From Bacteroidota bacterium (lineage in GTDB: Bacteria > Bacteroidota > Bacteroidia > Bacteroidales > F082): a stretch of 45,063 nt of DNA. The position numbers and the translations under genes are program-made. Location: positions 1 to 45,063 of the forward strand of contig NYYH01000002.1 of NCBI GenBank assembly GCA_002686705.1, in the 5' to 3' direction. Below the pieces are notes generated by a model that saw only the letters and a list, made by a program, of their open reading frames with translations, ran no database searches and was not told the DNA's origin. Shown in pieces: positions 26,171 to 36,200 of the stretch (its first letter is position 1; every line of letters starts with the position of its first letter).

Positions 26171-28654
26171 ATGCAACATAATGATTATACAGGTCTTGAG
26201 GTAGCGGAGATTATACAATCAAAGTTAGTGTCTGCTAAACCTGATTCCATCATTATAAGTGATATTCTTATCGATAGCAGAAGACTTATTACCGCTCATT
26301 CAACTTTGTTTTTTGCGTTGGTCACTAATAAAAATGATGGGCATAATTATATCGGGAGTTTACATAAACAGGGTATAAGATATTTTGTTGTAAGTAATCT
26401 TAGTGATGAAATTTTAAAACTGCCCGAGACTTCTTTTTTTGTTGTTGATAATACTCTTACAGCACTTCAGTTATTAACCGCCAGTCATCGAAAGCAATTT
26501 AAAGTTCCAGTAATAGGCATAACCGGAAGCAATGGTAAAACTGTTATTAAAGAATGGCTTTATCAATTGATGAATGAGGACAAGAAAATAGTTAGAAGTC
26601 CTAAAAGTTACAATTCGCAGATTGGTGTTCCACTTTCGGTTTGGCAGATGAACGAAAAACATGAACTTGCAATATTTGAAGCTGGAATTTCTGAACCTGA
26701 AGAAATGCAGAAACTTCAATCGATTATAAACCCTGATATTGGTATCTTTACTAATATAGGTCAGGCACATAATGAAAATTTCATTAACACCACACAAAAA
26801 ACAGGTGAGAAATTAAATCTGTTTAAAAAAGTAAATACACTTATTTATAATATTGATCATAAGGAAGTTCATGGTGCTGTTATTCGATCCGGTATATTAG
26901 AGAATATCACTACTTTTTGTTGGGGAAAAGATAGTACCTGCAATTTAGAGATTAGTGAAATCGTAATTAAAGACCAAAACTCAACTATTCACGGTTTCTG
27001 TTTCAACAAAAAATTGGATATCACTATTCCATTTACCGATCAAGCATCAATTGAAAATGCTATTCATTGTTGGGCAACAATGCTTTATCTAGGTTACAAT
27101 AATGAGATTATTAAATCGAGGATGCTTGAATTAGCATCGGTTGCTATGCGATTGGAATTAAAAGCGGGAATTAATAATTGCACAATTATTAATGATGCCT
27201 ATAACTCTGATTTTAATTCGTTTGCAATAGCCCTTGACTTTATGAATCAGCAAAACCATCATCATGAAAAAGTAGTTGTTTTGTCAGATATTATGCAAAG
27301 CGGGCAAGATAGCATTGACCTTTATACTAATGTTGCTAATTTGGTGAGAAATAAAAATGTTCATAAATTCATTGGTATTGGATCTTCAATTAGCAAGCAG
27401 GCAGATAAGTTTGACATGGAGTCGTACTTTTTTGAAACAACTGATGATTTTATTAAAAATTATTCATTTGCGAACTTTGTAAATCAAACAATACTGCTAA
27501 AAGGTGCTCGCGTGTTTGAGTTTGAAAAGCTGAGCCGAATTTTACAACAGAAAGCTCATGAAACTGTGCTTGAGGTAAACTTAAACAATTTGATAGATAA
27601 CCTCAACCAATTCAGACTCAAGCTTAAACCAACAACGAAGATAATGGCAATGGTGAAAGCTTTTTCTTATGGTGCCGGCAGCCTCGAAATTGCAAACGTA
27701 CTTCAATATCACAATGTTGATTATCTTGCTGTAGCCTATGCTGATGAAGGTATTGAGCTTAGACAAGCAGGTATAAATGTGCCAATAATGGTTATGAGTC
27801 CTGAAGAGCAAGCCTTTGACACAATGATTCGTCATCAGCTTGAACCGGAAATTTTTAGTTTTAGAACACTAAGTCTCCTGGAAACGACTATAAAAAGAAT
27901 TGCTTTACCTCAAAACAAACCTGTTAAAATCCATATTAAGATTGATACTGGTATGCATCGCCTTGGATTTATGCAATCAGATGTGCCAGAGTTGTTAAAT
28001 AGACTTAGCGATAATCCGCTTATTTATATTCAATCAGTTTTTTCGCATTTGGTAGCTAGCGATAATTCCTCTTTTGATGACTTTACTAAAAAACAGATTG
28101 ATATACTAGATGGAATAAAAAAACTTTTTAAGCAAAAAATTGATCATCAAGTCTTGTTTCATATAGCTAACTCAGAAGCCATAAACCGATTTTCGGAAAG
28201 TCATATGGACATGGTTAGGATCGGGATAGGATTATATGGCATAACAAAAAATATGACAGGCTTGGAGAGTGTTCTTATATTGAGATCAATATTGGGCCAG
28301 ATTAAACTAGTTAGAAAGGGAGAGAGTGTAGGTTATAATCGAAGTTGGATTGCTCCAGATGATACCAGGATCGGTATTATATCCATAGGTTATGCTGATG
28401 GCATGTTAAGGTCGTTGGGTAACGGAAAAGCTTCTTTATATGTAAAAGGGAAACCTGTTCCTGTTATTGGTGACATTTGCATGGATATGTGTATGGTTGA
28501 CCTTACGGGTATTGATGCTGAAGAAAATGAAGATGTGATTATTTTTAATAATGAGCATTCAGTTACTAAGTTAGCTGAAGCTGGAAATACTATACCTTAT
28601 GAAATATTAAGTAGGATATCACGAAGGGTAAAACGTATTTATTTTCATGAATAG
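26171..28654 (+). CDS. Bifunctional MurF ligase / alanine racemase
   Basis: 827 residues, a fusion known across Bacteroidota. Residues of about 1-455 are MurF (UDP-MurNAc-tripeptide D-Ala-D-Ala ligase) with the ATP loop GITGSNGKT at 116-124 and the ANHD-like NIGQAHNENF further on. Residues of about 460-827 are a fold-III PLP alanine racemase: Lys496 in MVKAFSYGAG binds PLP and Tyr722 in VGYNRSW is the second catalytic base. Together they make D-Ala and build the pentapeptide of peptidoglycan in the cytoplasm. Starts 6 bases after pdxA. Both halves look intact. Confidence 0.96.
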   Translation: MQHNDYTGLEVAEIIQSKLVSAKPDSIIISDILIDSRRLITAHSTLFFALVTNKNDGHNYIGSLHKQGIRYFVVSNLSDEILKLPETSFFVVDNTLTALQLLTASHRKQFKVPVIGITGSNGKTVIKEWLYQLMNEDKKIVRSPKSYNSQIGVPLSVWQMNEKHELAIFEAGISEPEEMQKLQSIINPDIGIFTNIGQAHNENFINTTQKTGEKLNLFKKVNTLIYNIDHKEVHGAVIRSGILENITTFCWGKDSTCNLEISEIVIKDQNSTIHGFCFNKKLDITIPFTDQASIENAIHCWATMLYLGYNNEIIKSRMLELASVAMRLELKAGINNCTIINDAYNSDFNSFAIALDFMNQQNHHHEKVVVLSDIMQSGQDSIDLYTNVANLVRNKNVHKFIGIGSSISKQADKFDMESYFFETTDDFIKNYSFANFVNQTILLKGARVFEFEKLSRILQQKAHETVLEVNLNNLIDNLNQFRLKLKPTTKIMAMVKAFSYGAGSLEIANVLQYHNVDYLAVAYADEGIELRQAGINVPIMVMSPEEQAFDTMIRHQLEPEIFSFRTLSLLETTIKRIALPQNKPVKIHIKIDTGMHRLGFMQSDVPELLNRLSDNPLIYIQSVFSHLVASDNSSFDDFTKKQIDILDGIKKLFKQKIDHQVLFHIANSEAINRFSESHMDMVRIGIGLYGITKNMTGLESVLILRSILGQIKLVRKGESVGYNRSWIAPDDTRIGIISIGYADGMLRSLGNGKASLYVKGKPVPVIGDICMDMCMVDLTGIDAEENEDVIIFNNEHSVTKLAEAGNTIPYEILSRISRRVKRIYFHE

Positions 28655-28681
28655 CTGACAAGTCAGACAAAAAAATTAATA

Positions 28682-29386
28682 CTAAGTTACCATTGGGTGT
28701 AACATCTCAAACCCATTTACATACTTCGAACTTTTAGTTAATCTAAATGGCAGATCGTTTGTAACATAAGCGGCATCTTTTCCATCATGTTGATTATCGT
28801 ATTTGAGTTCTACAATAACATCGTCGTTTGTATGCTTTTTAATAAAATTATTAACTCCATTTCCAATACTAAAATAACTTAATTTGTTATCGAGTGTTAC
28901 TCGAAGATTATTATTAAAGCTAATGAAATATTGTCTGTGGTAACAATTTAGTAGTGCGGGTTTTATCATTAACATTACTGAATTTACCCAATCAGGTAGC
29001 TCTGATAATCGAAGAATATCTTGAATATAGTCACCAGTAAAACTTTCGTCAAGTGAAAATGATTTTAACGGAAATGACAATTTATTTCCTACCATACCTT
29101 CACGCATTTTGAATTCAAGTACTGGATGGGAAATATTGCCCATTAAATTGCCGTACCATCTTATTCGGACTTTTTTACGACTCCCTTTCCCAGATACATT
29201 ATCAGAATAAAAGTCCATGTCGTTTGTATCGAAGTAAATATTGTTGATATAGCGCGGGTGATAGATAGATAAAAAAGCAGCTCTATTATTTCTAATCTGT
29301 TGCACAATCTCATGGTAGTACATATCCTTAACAGCAAACTTTCTCTCAAAACGACTTTTTTCAAAATTAAAAGGAGGAAAGTACAT
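28682..29386 (-). CDS. VTC-domain (polyphosphate polymerase-like) protein
   Basis: 234 residues, one domain with the VTC tunnel-fold signatures: RFERKF at 12-17, INNIYFDT near 48, KVRIRWYG near 72, LEFKMREG near 90, NCYHRQYF near 150, VIVELKYD near 192 and a final KSSKYVNGFE. In yeast Vtc4 the basic residues of such motifs line the tunnel that makes polyphosphate from ATP; bacterial homologues are usually annotated polyphosphate polymerase domain proteins, without firm proof. It is soluble, probably cytosolic. It lies 33 bases downstream of the DUF4956 membrane gene on the same strand, a pairing common in bacteria and often accompanied by CotH kinases. Convergent with murF-alr. Confidence 0.85.
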   Translation of the reverse strand: MYFPPFNFEKSRFERKFAVKDMYYHEIVQQIRNNRAAFLSIYHPRYINNIYFDTNDMDFYSDNVSGKGSRKKVRIRWYGNLMGNISHPVLEFKMREGMVGNKLSFPLKSFSLDESFTGDYIQDILRLSELPDWVNSVMLMIKPALLNCYHRQYFISFNNNLRVTLDNKLSYFSIGNGVNNFIKKHTNDDVIVELKYDNQHDGKDAAYVTNDLPFRLTKSSKYVNGFEMLHPMVT

Positions 29387-29419
29387 AGATAAGAATTGTG
29401 AGATATTTAGCAGAACAAA

Positions 29420-30100
29420 TTAAAAAGATTTGCTTTCAACAAATGAAACACGTGTGTCAGTACCTAGTTTTGATAAGCTTTCAGTAAGAGACTGTAATTT
29501 CTCAGGCTTAGGCGAATCAACCATAAAAGAGGCTTCAATTATCTGGTTGCTTTCATCGTACCTTTTTAGATGGAACTTACCAAATTCACGTTTAACAATA
29601 TCTATAACCTGTTTTAGTTCTACTTCACCAGCTTTTGCAGAAATGTTCAAGTACAGATTCTGCCTAGTGCTTTTTCCTGATATAAAATATCTTACCCAAA
29701 TAATAACCATCGCAATGGCGAAAGCTTCAATAACAACAATCGTTTGGTTAGCGCCTAAGCCCAAGCCTAGTGCAATAGCAAAAAAGATATAGGATAATTC
29801 TTCAGGTTCTTTAATGGCAGCTCTAAACCTAACAATTGATAAAGCACCAACAAGTCCGAGTGACAATGCCAAGGATGTTTTAACAATCGAAATAATTAGC
29901 ATTGTTGTAAAAGCAATGAGCAAAAAAGTACCGGCAAACTGTTTTCTGTTTGATATAGTCCGTGCAGCTCTTACATACGTATATTCCAAAATTATTGCAA
30001 GTACTATGATGACTAGCGAATTAATTAAGAAATCGCTCAGTGATACCTGTTGCTCCTGAGTTATCAGAAATTTTTGAAATAATCCCCACCTGTCATTCAT
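29420..30100 (-). CDS. DUF4956 membrane protein
   Basis: 226 residues. About four hydrophobic segments (near 24-42, 55-72, 78-92 and 105-135) are followed by a soluble C-terminal domain of about 80 residues with a ferredoxin-like alternation. The family signature GALSIVRFRAAIKEPEEL is clear near residue 84. Function unknown; DUF4956 is typically coupled to VTC-domain proteins, as here, and may export or anchor the VTC product. The gene has its own full promoter (30135-30164) next to the terminator of the upstream lipoprotein gene. Confidence 0.85.
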   Translation of the reverse strand: MNDRWGLFQKFLITQEQQVSLSDFLINSLVIIVLAIILEYTYVRAARTISNRKQFAGTFLLIAFTTMLIISIVKTSLALSLGLVGALSIVRFRAAIKEPEELSYIFFAIALGLGLGANQTIVVIEAFAIAMVIIWVRYFISGKSTRQNLYLNISAKAGEVELKQVIDIVKREFGKFHLKRYDESNQIIEASFMVDSPKPEKLQSLTESLSKLGTDTRVSFVESKSF

Positions 30101-30134
30101 TATGATTGATATTTTGATATAAAATTAGAGATTG

Positions 30135-30164
30135 CAAATTTATAAAAAAACAAGACCTATGCAA
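30135..30164 (-). promoter_or_regulatory. Promoter of the DUF4956-VTC operon
   Basis: On the minus strand TTG (30164-30162) is followed after 19 bases by an exact TAAATTTG (30142-30135) and a C. Transcription would start near 30128, leaving a leader of about 28 bases before the ATG at 30100. Confidence 0.6.
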
Positions 30165-30168
30165 GGTC
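30144..30168 (-). terminator. Short terminator of the small lipoprotein gene
   Basis: On the minus strand GACCT (30168-30164) and AGGTC (30158-30154) form a 5-base stem with loop TGCAT, then TTGTTTTTTT. It lies 39 bases past the lipoprotein stop codon. The stem is short, so strength is uncertain. It overlaps the -33 region of the DUF4956 promoter. Confidence 0.45.
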
Positions 30169-30206
30169 ATTATTTCAACGACTCTTCCACTACCAAATAT
30201 TGCATC

Positions 30207-30755
30207 TTAATCCAGAGGATTGGCAATAACATCTGATTTAAGCGAAAAATGGACTTCAAATTCCACATCATCTTCGTCCACTTGTCCCGAAACTGAAACA
30301 GTAAGAACTTTTTTGTCCAGCAGGATGTTCTCGATTGCATCCCATTGTCCGGAGTTGTTGTCTAATGTTAATACGGTTCCAACCATGATAGCCTCATTTG
30401 TAAATTCCCAACTGGCATTATGATTCTCGTTCGTAACACTTATTAGAGCTGATTCGAGTATTACATTTTTGCTAATACTTAGAACCTCACCTTTAACTTC
30501 CTCAATGCTTATTTCCAGAATCTTGTCAATATAAAGCTGGAAGTCGGGATTGCTTGTAGGATCAATGGTTTCATTTACTGCAAACACGCTGTTAATGCTG
30601 AAGTTAGTTCCTTTTGAAGGAGGTACAACCACATCAAACTCTGTTTGATAATCTGCATTAAACTTGACATTTAAAATTTCTTTTGCCTCTTGGCAACCTG
30701 TGAGTACAATTCCGATTAAAAATAATCCAATAAATAATCTTACTAACTTTTTCAT
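30207..30755 (-). CDS. Small secreted lipoprotein of unknown function
   Basis: 182 residues. The signal ends in a lipobox VLTGC (Cys21). The mature part is all-beta in appearance, with alternating hydrophobic strands and no catalytic motif; I recognise no family. It is preceded by a 389-base gap and followed by a short terminator. It lies upstream of the DUF4956-VTC pair on the same strand but has a separate terminator, so a common operon is doubtful. An envelope location near the VTC/DUF4956 proteins is the only functional hint. Confidence 0.65.
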   Translation of the reverse strand: MKKLVRLFIGLFLIGIVLTGCQEAKEILNVKFNADYQTEFDVVVPPSKGTNFSINSVFAVNETIDPTSNPDFQLYIDKILEISIEEVKGEVLSISKNVILESALISVTNENHNASWEFTNEAIMVGTVLTLDNNSGQWDAIENILLDKKVLTVSVSGQVDEDDVEFEVHFSLKSDVIANPLD

Positions 30756-31144
30756 CTTACTAATATTTAAGTACTTAATACAGTTATTCTGCTAAATTAT
30801 TATTAAGATTGCCTGATAAAATGCGAATAATATTTATTTTTTAGAAGGTTATTAACAATAAAATCAAACTTTTGCAGGGATCTTGCTTGATTTTCAATCC
30901 TGAAGAAGGTGTTGTTTCTTGTTTTAAATAATAGAACAATCCTGCAAAGTTTTTTTGTATTACTTTTCTTGTATACTTTGTTATTATTAAAATTTTACAA
31001 CACTATAATTGCAATCTATAGCATTACAATTATTAGTTTGTACAATTAAATAAATCTTTGACTGAAAGTCCGATGTTGCGGTTTCATTATTTATAGGATA
31101 TTTTGTTAATTTTATCGACTTATTAACCAAATAACCTAAATAAA
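30756..31144. other. Divergent intergenic region
   Basis: AT-rich, with no ORF of note. It must hold promoters for the minus-strand lipoprotein and the plus-strand broken gene. A TTG (31076-31078) followed after 20 bases by TATTTTG (31099-31105) is a possible promoter for the plus strand, one base short of the consensus. A TAATTTAG on the minus strand near 30800 resembles a -7 box for the lipoprotein. Confidence 0.3.
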
Positions 31145-32197
31145 ATGACAGATAGAGCCCGGGTCATTAGTCTTATACTTTTTTTTATCATAATTAGTAT
31201 CAACTCATTTTCTCAAGTATCAGACAGCCTGTTTGATTTATCTTGTGAGCACGAGGATCTTATTATTCTTAGTGAAGATTTGGAGATAAATATTACAGGT
31301 AGAAAAACATACCTGATGATTGCAAGTATAACGAATAATTTAACTATTGTTATAAAAACTCCCAATGGATTAAGTGAATTTCAGCCTCTTACACTACCAA
31401 AGAAGGTTGATGAATTATACATTTATCACGCTCCATCAGTAAGGAATATTGATTGGGATTACGAAAAAAGTAGTGTTCAATACTTTAATGCCAATATAAT
31501 AAGTGGCCATCCCAATTCTAATGATGTTAGGATAACTCGACACGTAAAAAGAAAAAGAGTAATTGATTTGAAGGGCTTTTTTGGTTACATAGATCAGTTT
31601 GAATACTTTCTTGAAAATTTACAAGTAGGAGATACTTTACAGTTATCCTATCAGATCGAAATACCATTTAAGGACAATTGGATTAGATTATTGTCAAACA
31701 GAATTTTTTTCCATGGAAAATACCCAAAAAAATCATATAGTTTATCTTGGTGCCATAATCAAGACCTTGAGGTAGATTCCCTTTTTGTTAATCATGATAT
31801 TCCTGAAGTGAGTTTGGAAGGTAACAAATTCTGTTATCATTGGAGTTTTAATAACCTTCCAGGTTGTCTTGATGAACCTGGAAGCAAACCTTATAAGACG
31901 TTACCACATTTTGTTTTTGTTCCTCAATCTTATGATTTTGAGTATACTCATTTTAATTCATATAAACAGGAATTTGTTCCCCCATATTTTCTTCAGGCGA
32001 GTAAAAGACAAGATGAACTTTGGGCCGAAAATAGGGATAATGTTATAGGAAACAAGAATAAAAACAATAGGGGTTACCAGAATGTTGCAGATAAAATCGT
32101 TGCATTAGCTCCAGATGATAAGTTAGGTACAGGGCAAATGAGATACTTTCAACAATATATGATAGATAGTGTTAAATATGATCCAGCTATTAATTAG
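31145..32197 (+). CDS. Secreted DUF3857/transglutaminase-like protein, N-terminal part (broken by TAG)
   Basis: 350 residues from ATG with a signal peptide (about 1-24). The central part (VKRKRVIDLKGFF, LQVGDTLQLSYQIEIPFKDNW, then NRIFFHGKYPK) has the feel of the DUF3857 beta domain that precedes transglutaminase-like domains in Bacteroidota, but similarity is weak and this is a tentative call. The frame ends at TAG 32195-32197 in the middle of a sentence-like sequence (SVKYDPAIN). The next in-frame codons continue the protein without shift (YNHDEDQKKQRAGFELWAG), so this is one gene of about 704 residues interrupted by a nonsense codon. Confidence 0.65.
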   Translation: MTDRARVISLILFFIIISINSFSQVSDSLFDLSCEHEDLIILSEDLEINITGRKTYLMIASITNNLTIVIKTPNGLSEFQPLTLPKKVDELYIYHAPSVRNIDWDYEKSSVQYFNANIISGHPNSNDVRITRHVKRKRVIDLKGFFGYIDQFEYFLENLQVGDTLQLSYQIEIPFKDNWIRLLSNRIFFHGKYPKKSYSLSWCHNQDLEVDSLFVNHDIPEVSLEGNKFCYHWSFNNLPGCLDEPGSKPYKTLPHFVFVPQSYDFEYTHFNSYKQEFVPPYFLQASKRQDELWAENRDNVIGNKNKNNRGYQNVADKIVALAPDDKLGTGQMRYFQQYMIDSVKYDPAIN

Positions 32198-33259
32198 TAC
32201 AACCATGATGAAGATCAGAAAAAACAAAGGGCCGGGTTTGAACTTTGGGCAGGTTTGTTGAAAGACAATAATCTTGAACGTATTTATGGGAATATAGTTC
32301 CTAAGCTAGGATTAGACATATTCACTGCTTATCCTATTGATAAGAGGGTAGGAGAAATAAGCCCTCAATATACTCCAACAGTAAAGGAAAACGACCTACT
32401 GTTTGCTATTGCGCTTAAAGACAAAACACTGGGCTTTGTTATTCCAAAATCTGATAAAAATAATTATTATTTCGAGGAAGTCCCTTTCTATTATGAGGAT
32501 ATCCCGGTGTTGTTATTACATTATACAGATTATCCGAATAAATTAGAGAAAAGAAATTTTAATACTGATTTTAGACAATATAAAACACCTACAAGTAATT
32601 GGAAAGACAATTATCGCAAGATACAAAGTAAAGTGACCATCGATCTGGAAAATAACATTGGTGAATTCAAAACAAGGGTAATACTATCTGGGCAATATTC
32701 AACTCTCACACGGAGTATATATTGTTCTGGTCCTGTTGATTCAACCATAGATGCAAAATACCTTGTGCCAATTTGGAAAATATCTGATAATGTGGAAATA
32801 AAGAATATAAAACCACAACATCCTATGATTTATTATCCATTTAAAATCACAATTACAGCAGAATATATAGCAAATGAACTATTTACAGTAGAAAATAAAC
32901 AATATGTCTTGAAACCTGGAAATTGGTTTAAAATAATTTATTCACAGGGAATTTGCGATGAACCCAGGTTTCTTGATTATTATCCGGATTTTGTTGGCTC
33001 TGATAGCTATTCTTATATGCTCGAATTTAAAAACCCCATTAATATAATCTCCACTCTAGACACAGTTACTATCACAAATAAGTATGGTCACTTTAGCTTT
33101 TTGATTAAACAAATTGGTGAGAATAAAGTATTACTGAATTGTAACACTAATATTCGAGCAAAGAAGATAAGCAAGGATTCTATCGAATTTGTGAAAGAGA
33201 TTAACCATGCAATTTCTTTGCTCGAGCAAAAAGAGATTATATTTGAATTGGTTGAGTAA
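32198..33259 (+). CDS. Secreted DUF3857/transglutaminase-like protein, C-terminal part (after in-frame TAG)
   Basis: Same reading frame as 31145-32197, continuing directly after the TAG. The first usable start codon is a TTG at 32255, which has no ribosome site or signal peptide, so this part is unlikely to be made as a functional exported protein alone. Content: a helical start (FELWAGLLKDNNLERIYG), a domain with ENDLLFAIALKDKTLGFVIP and a beta-rich C-terminal region (VTIDLENNIGEFKTRVILSG) like the last domain of DUF3857/transglutaminase proteins. No catalytic Cys-His-Asp triad could be identified. It ends 12 bases before the convergent CotH lipoprotein gene. Confidence 0.55.
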   Translation, partial: YNHDEDQKKQRAGFELWAGLLKDNNLERIYGNIVPKLGLDIFTAYPIDKRVGEISPQYTPTVKENDLLFAIALKDKTLGFVIPKSDKNNYYFEEVPFYYEDIPVLLLHYTDYPNKLEKRNFNTDFRQYKTPTSNWKDNYRKIQSKVTIDLENNIGEFKTRVILSGQYSTLTRSIYCSGPVDSTIDAKYLVPIWKISDNVEIKNIKPQHPMIYYPFKITITAEYIANELFTVENKQYVLKPGNWFKIIYSQGICDEPRFLDYYPDFVGSDSYSYMLEFKNPINIISTLDTVTITNKYGHFSFLIKQIGENKVLLNCNTNIRAKKISKDSIEFVKEINHAISLLEQKEIIFELVE

Positions 33260-33271
33260 CTGAGTTTACAA

Positions 33272-36200
33272 TTAATAAAATAATTCAGCACAATTTTTTT
33301 GTGTTCCTCGAATGGTATCGCTATTCTCGATTACTATGGAACCAAGTTCGATAAGTGAACGGGTTTTTGAGTTACGAAGCAGCGTATTATTAAGTATTAA
33401 TGTTGATGGGCCGTACTCAGGTTTTTTTTGAAGTAAAACAATACCATAATTACAATCTGTTATGATACAGTTATTAACTTCTATGATTGATAAATCTTTG
33501 GATGCAAGTCCAATGCCTGCTGCTTTGATAGTTGTGTTTTCAACTAATAGTGTTGAGTTTTCGCCTCCGCTGATTCCTTTGTCATTTGCATTATTTATCT
33601 CAACATCTTTAATAACTATTTGACTTCCTGAGAAATCGATTGCATCATTTCCAATATTTGTAAATTTTGTTTCAAGTACTTTTCCTTCGCTAAAGTCTGA
33701 ATCGAAAGCGTCGCTTTGTATATAATCAAACACTGAATTTTCTAATGTAAAATTACTCCGTATTATGTTAAGTGCATCCTCGCACTGATTCCTGTAGAAT
33801 GTAGTGTTTATAATAGTTACATCCGATTCGTAAAAATTAACAGCTCCTGTAAGAGTCCACCCTCTATAGTTGAGTGTGTTAAGATTATTAAATGACGTAT
33901 TTTTTATTTGCGACATCCCATTAGCTTGTAGCACGGTGAAACCATTGGCGGAAAAGTCTGTGGATGTAATAGTTACTGGTTTCTGTTTTGTGCCGTTTAT
34001 ATTAATCGGTGAATATGAAATAAAGCCAGCTTTGTTTATCATGTTGAGTGTTGTGCCTTCATGAAAATACACCCGATATCCCATCGGAATAATAACTGTG
34101 TTACTCATTGTTACATTTCCAGGCTTAATCCACACTTTGTCATTTTCTACTTTTTCTATGATGTTTGTATCAGGAAAAGGATATGCTGTAAGCATTTGTT
34201 GAAGAGGTGTTTGCTCGGCAGTAGGCTCTGGCCAAAGCATTATTTCAGTGGTCATAATTTCATTATGGTCTTTAATGCTAAAAAACAAATAATTCAAATT
34301 TGCGTTTTCGGCAGAAAACATTACAGTTCCTGATTTTCCATCGGCAAATCCCTTTACTATTGGTACAGGTACAATAACTTCTTTGATTCTTTTATCTCCT
34401 GTGCCCAAACCAAGAACAATAATGTCATCAGGATAAAAATTATAGATTTTATAGTATGAAGAGTCTCCGTAATCTTTTTGCCTATAGCATGTAATAAGGT
34501 TAGGAGCCATAAAATCTTTTAGGATTGTATCGTAATTAATGATTGTTTTTGATGTATTTTTCCAATGCCGGTTTTCCTTTTTCATAGTAACGAACTGCTT
34601 TTTAAATGCAGGAAGTTCATTTCTTATATTAGTTGCATTTTCAAGTATTTCATATTGAAAAAAATATTGTTCAGGGAATTCAATACTAATCAATGAATCG
34701 TAAAAATAAATCTGATTTTTGTAATGATCAAATAATGAATCCAAGAATTTTTCTGATGAATATTTTTTCAAATAATTGATATACAAAGGAGTAAATAAAG
34801 TATCATTAAATAATTCCCTTGCCATAAGGTATTCATCATCAAGGCTTCCAATGGCATCATAATGTAAGTAACCATAAATCGGATTTGTGCTTTTAATATA
34901 GCGTTCTATATCCGAATAGCAATCATACGCAATAGGTTCAAGCTTACAGAGTACAGGATTATAATAAAAACGCTGGTTATGCATTTTGGTACTATGTCTG
35001 GTAAGAAACACATCAGCCGAGGCAAAATATTTGGCAAGCATTTCGATATTAAATATCTTGGATGCTGGCATGAGGCGGTGTTTGTATTGGTACATTAAAT
35101 TCTGTGCAATTAAAAACTGCTTAAATAATATGCTGTCAGCGATTATCTTCGAGCCAGAAAAGGGTTTGATAATAGATGTTTCAAAATTTGGAGTTTTCAA
35201 ATTGTTTCTTTTTCCATTTTTGTCAAAAACGCGTGTGTCCCAAAGTGCGTCTTCCTGAAATCTTACAATTGGGCCTTCTCTGCGGCCTTGTGATTCTACC
35301 AATTGTTTTGTAAAATGTTCTTCCCAGGCATATAGACCAAGATTATCTCCGTTTATTGTTGTTGGGATAAAACCATACCTCGTGGTTAGCAATCCTTCTG
35401 TTATTAAGAATTTATGGAAGAACCATTCGTTAACTCCAAGGCGCGCCATTGGGTTTTGGACTGAGAATACACGCATGTTATTCCATGAATTTCCTTTTTT
35501 TAGTTTAACTCTAAACGACCATTTGTTGCCGTGAAGATGATCTAACCAATCGCCTTTAAGACGTAAGCTCGATTTCATAAGACCACCATCTGCAAAAACC
35601 ATCCCTTTTATCCAGTCGTCATCAGTAGTTTGAAGTATACCAGCATTAAATGCTCGTTTTCTCACATCCATAAGTTTAAGATATTCTGATGTGTCCATCT
35701 CAATATGAAGTGCATCTTCTCTAAACGCAGGAAATATTTTTTTATCTATAACATTAATACTAATATCATCAAAAAATACAGTATCCTTTCCTGAATTCCA
35801 CACATATACCTTTAGCTCCTGGAAATCTTTAACTGGTGGCATATAAAACTGTAAACTTAGTTTGCTCCATCCATTATTATCAATTTCAACAGCATCACTG
35901 GTGGAAATATAAGCTGTGGGTCCAGAGGTTACAGCTACAAGATGGCCGAATTCACCTTTTCGCCATACAGAAGCTTCAACATAACTGTCTTGTTTTATTC
36001 TGGGTAGTCCAATAGATAATGAAAAAGCGTTTTTTGGAGTTGTTATCACCGAAAAATTACCGCTTCTTTTTTGAATCCCGGATTGAAAATTTCCGCCTTT
36101 AAAAATATATTTACTATTGCTATCAGCTACAAAGTGTTTTTTATCTTTTGAAAGAGTTTCAAGCGAAGAATATATGTTACGTTCTTTGGAATGTTTGTAG

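Noticed and set aside
28655..28677. CTGACAAGTCAG followed by A-rich sequence as a terminator for murF-alr or the VTC gene
   Set aside because: The stem is only 4-5 bases and neither strand has a T-run on the correct side.
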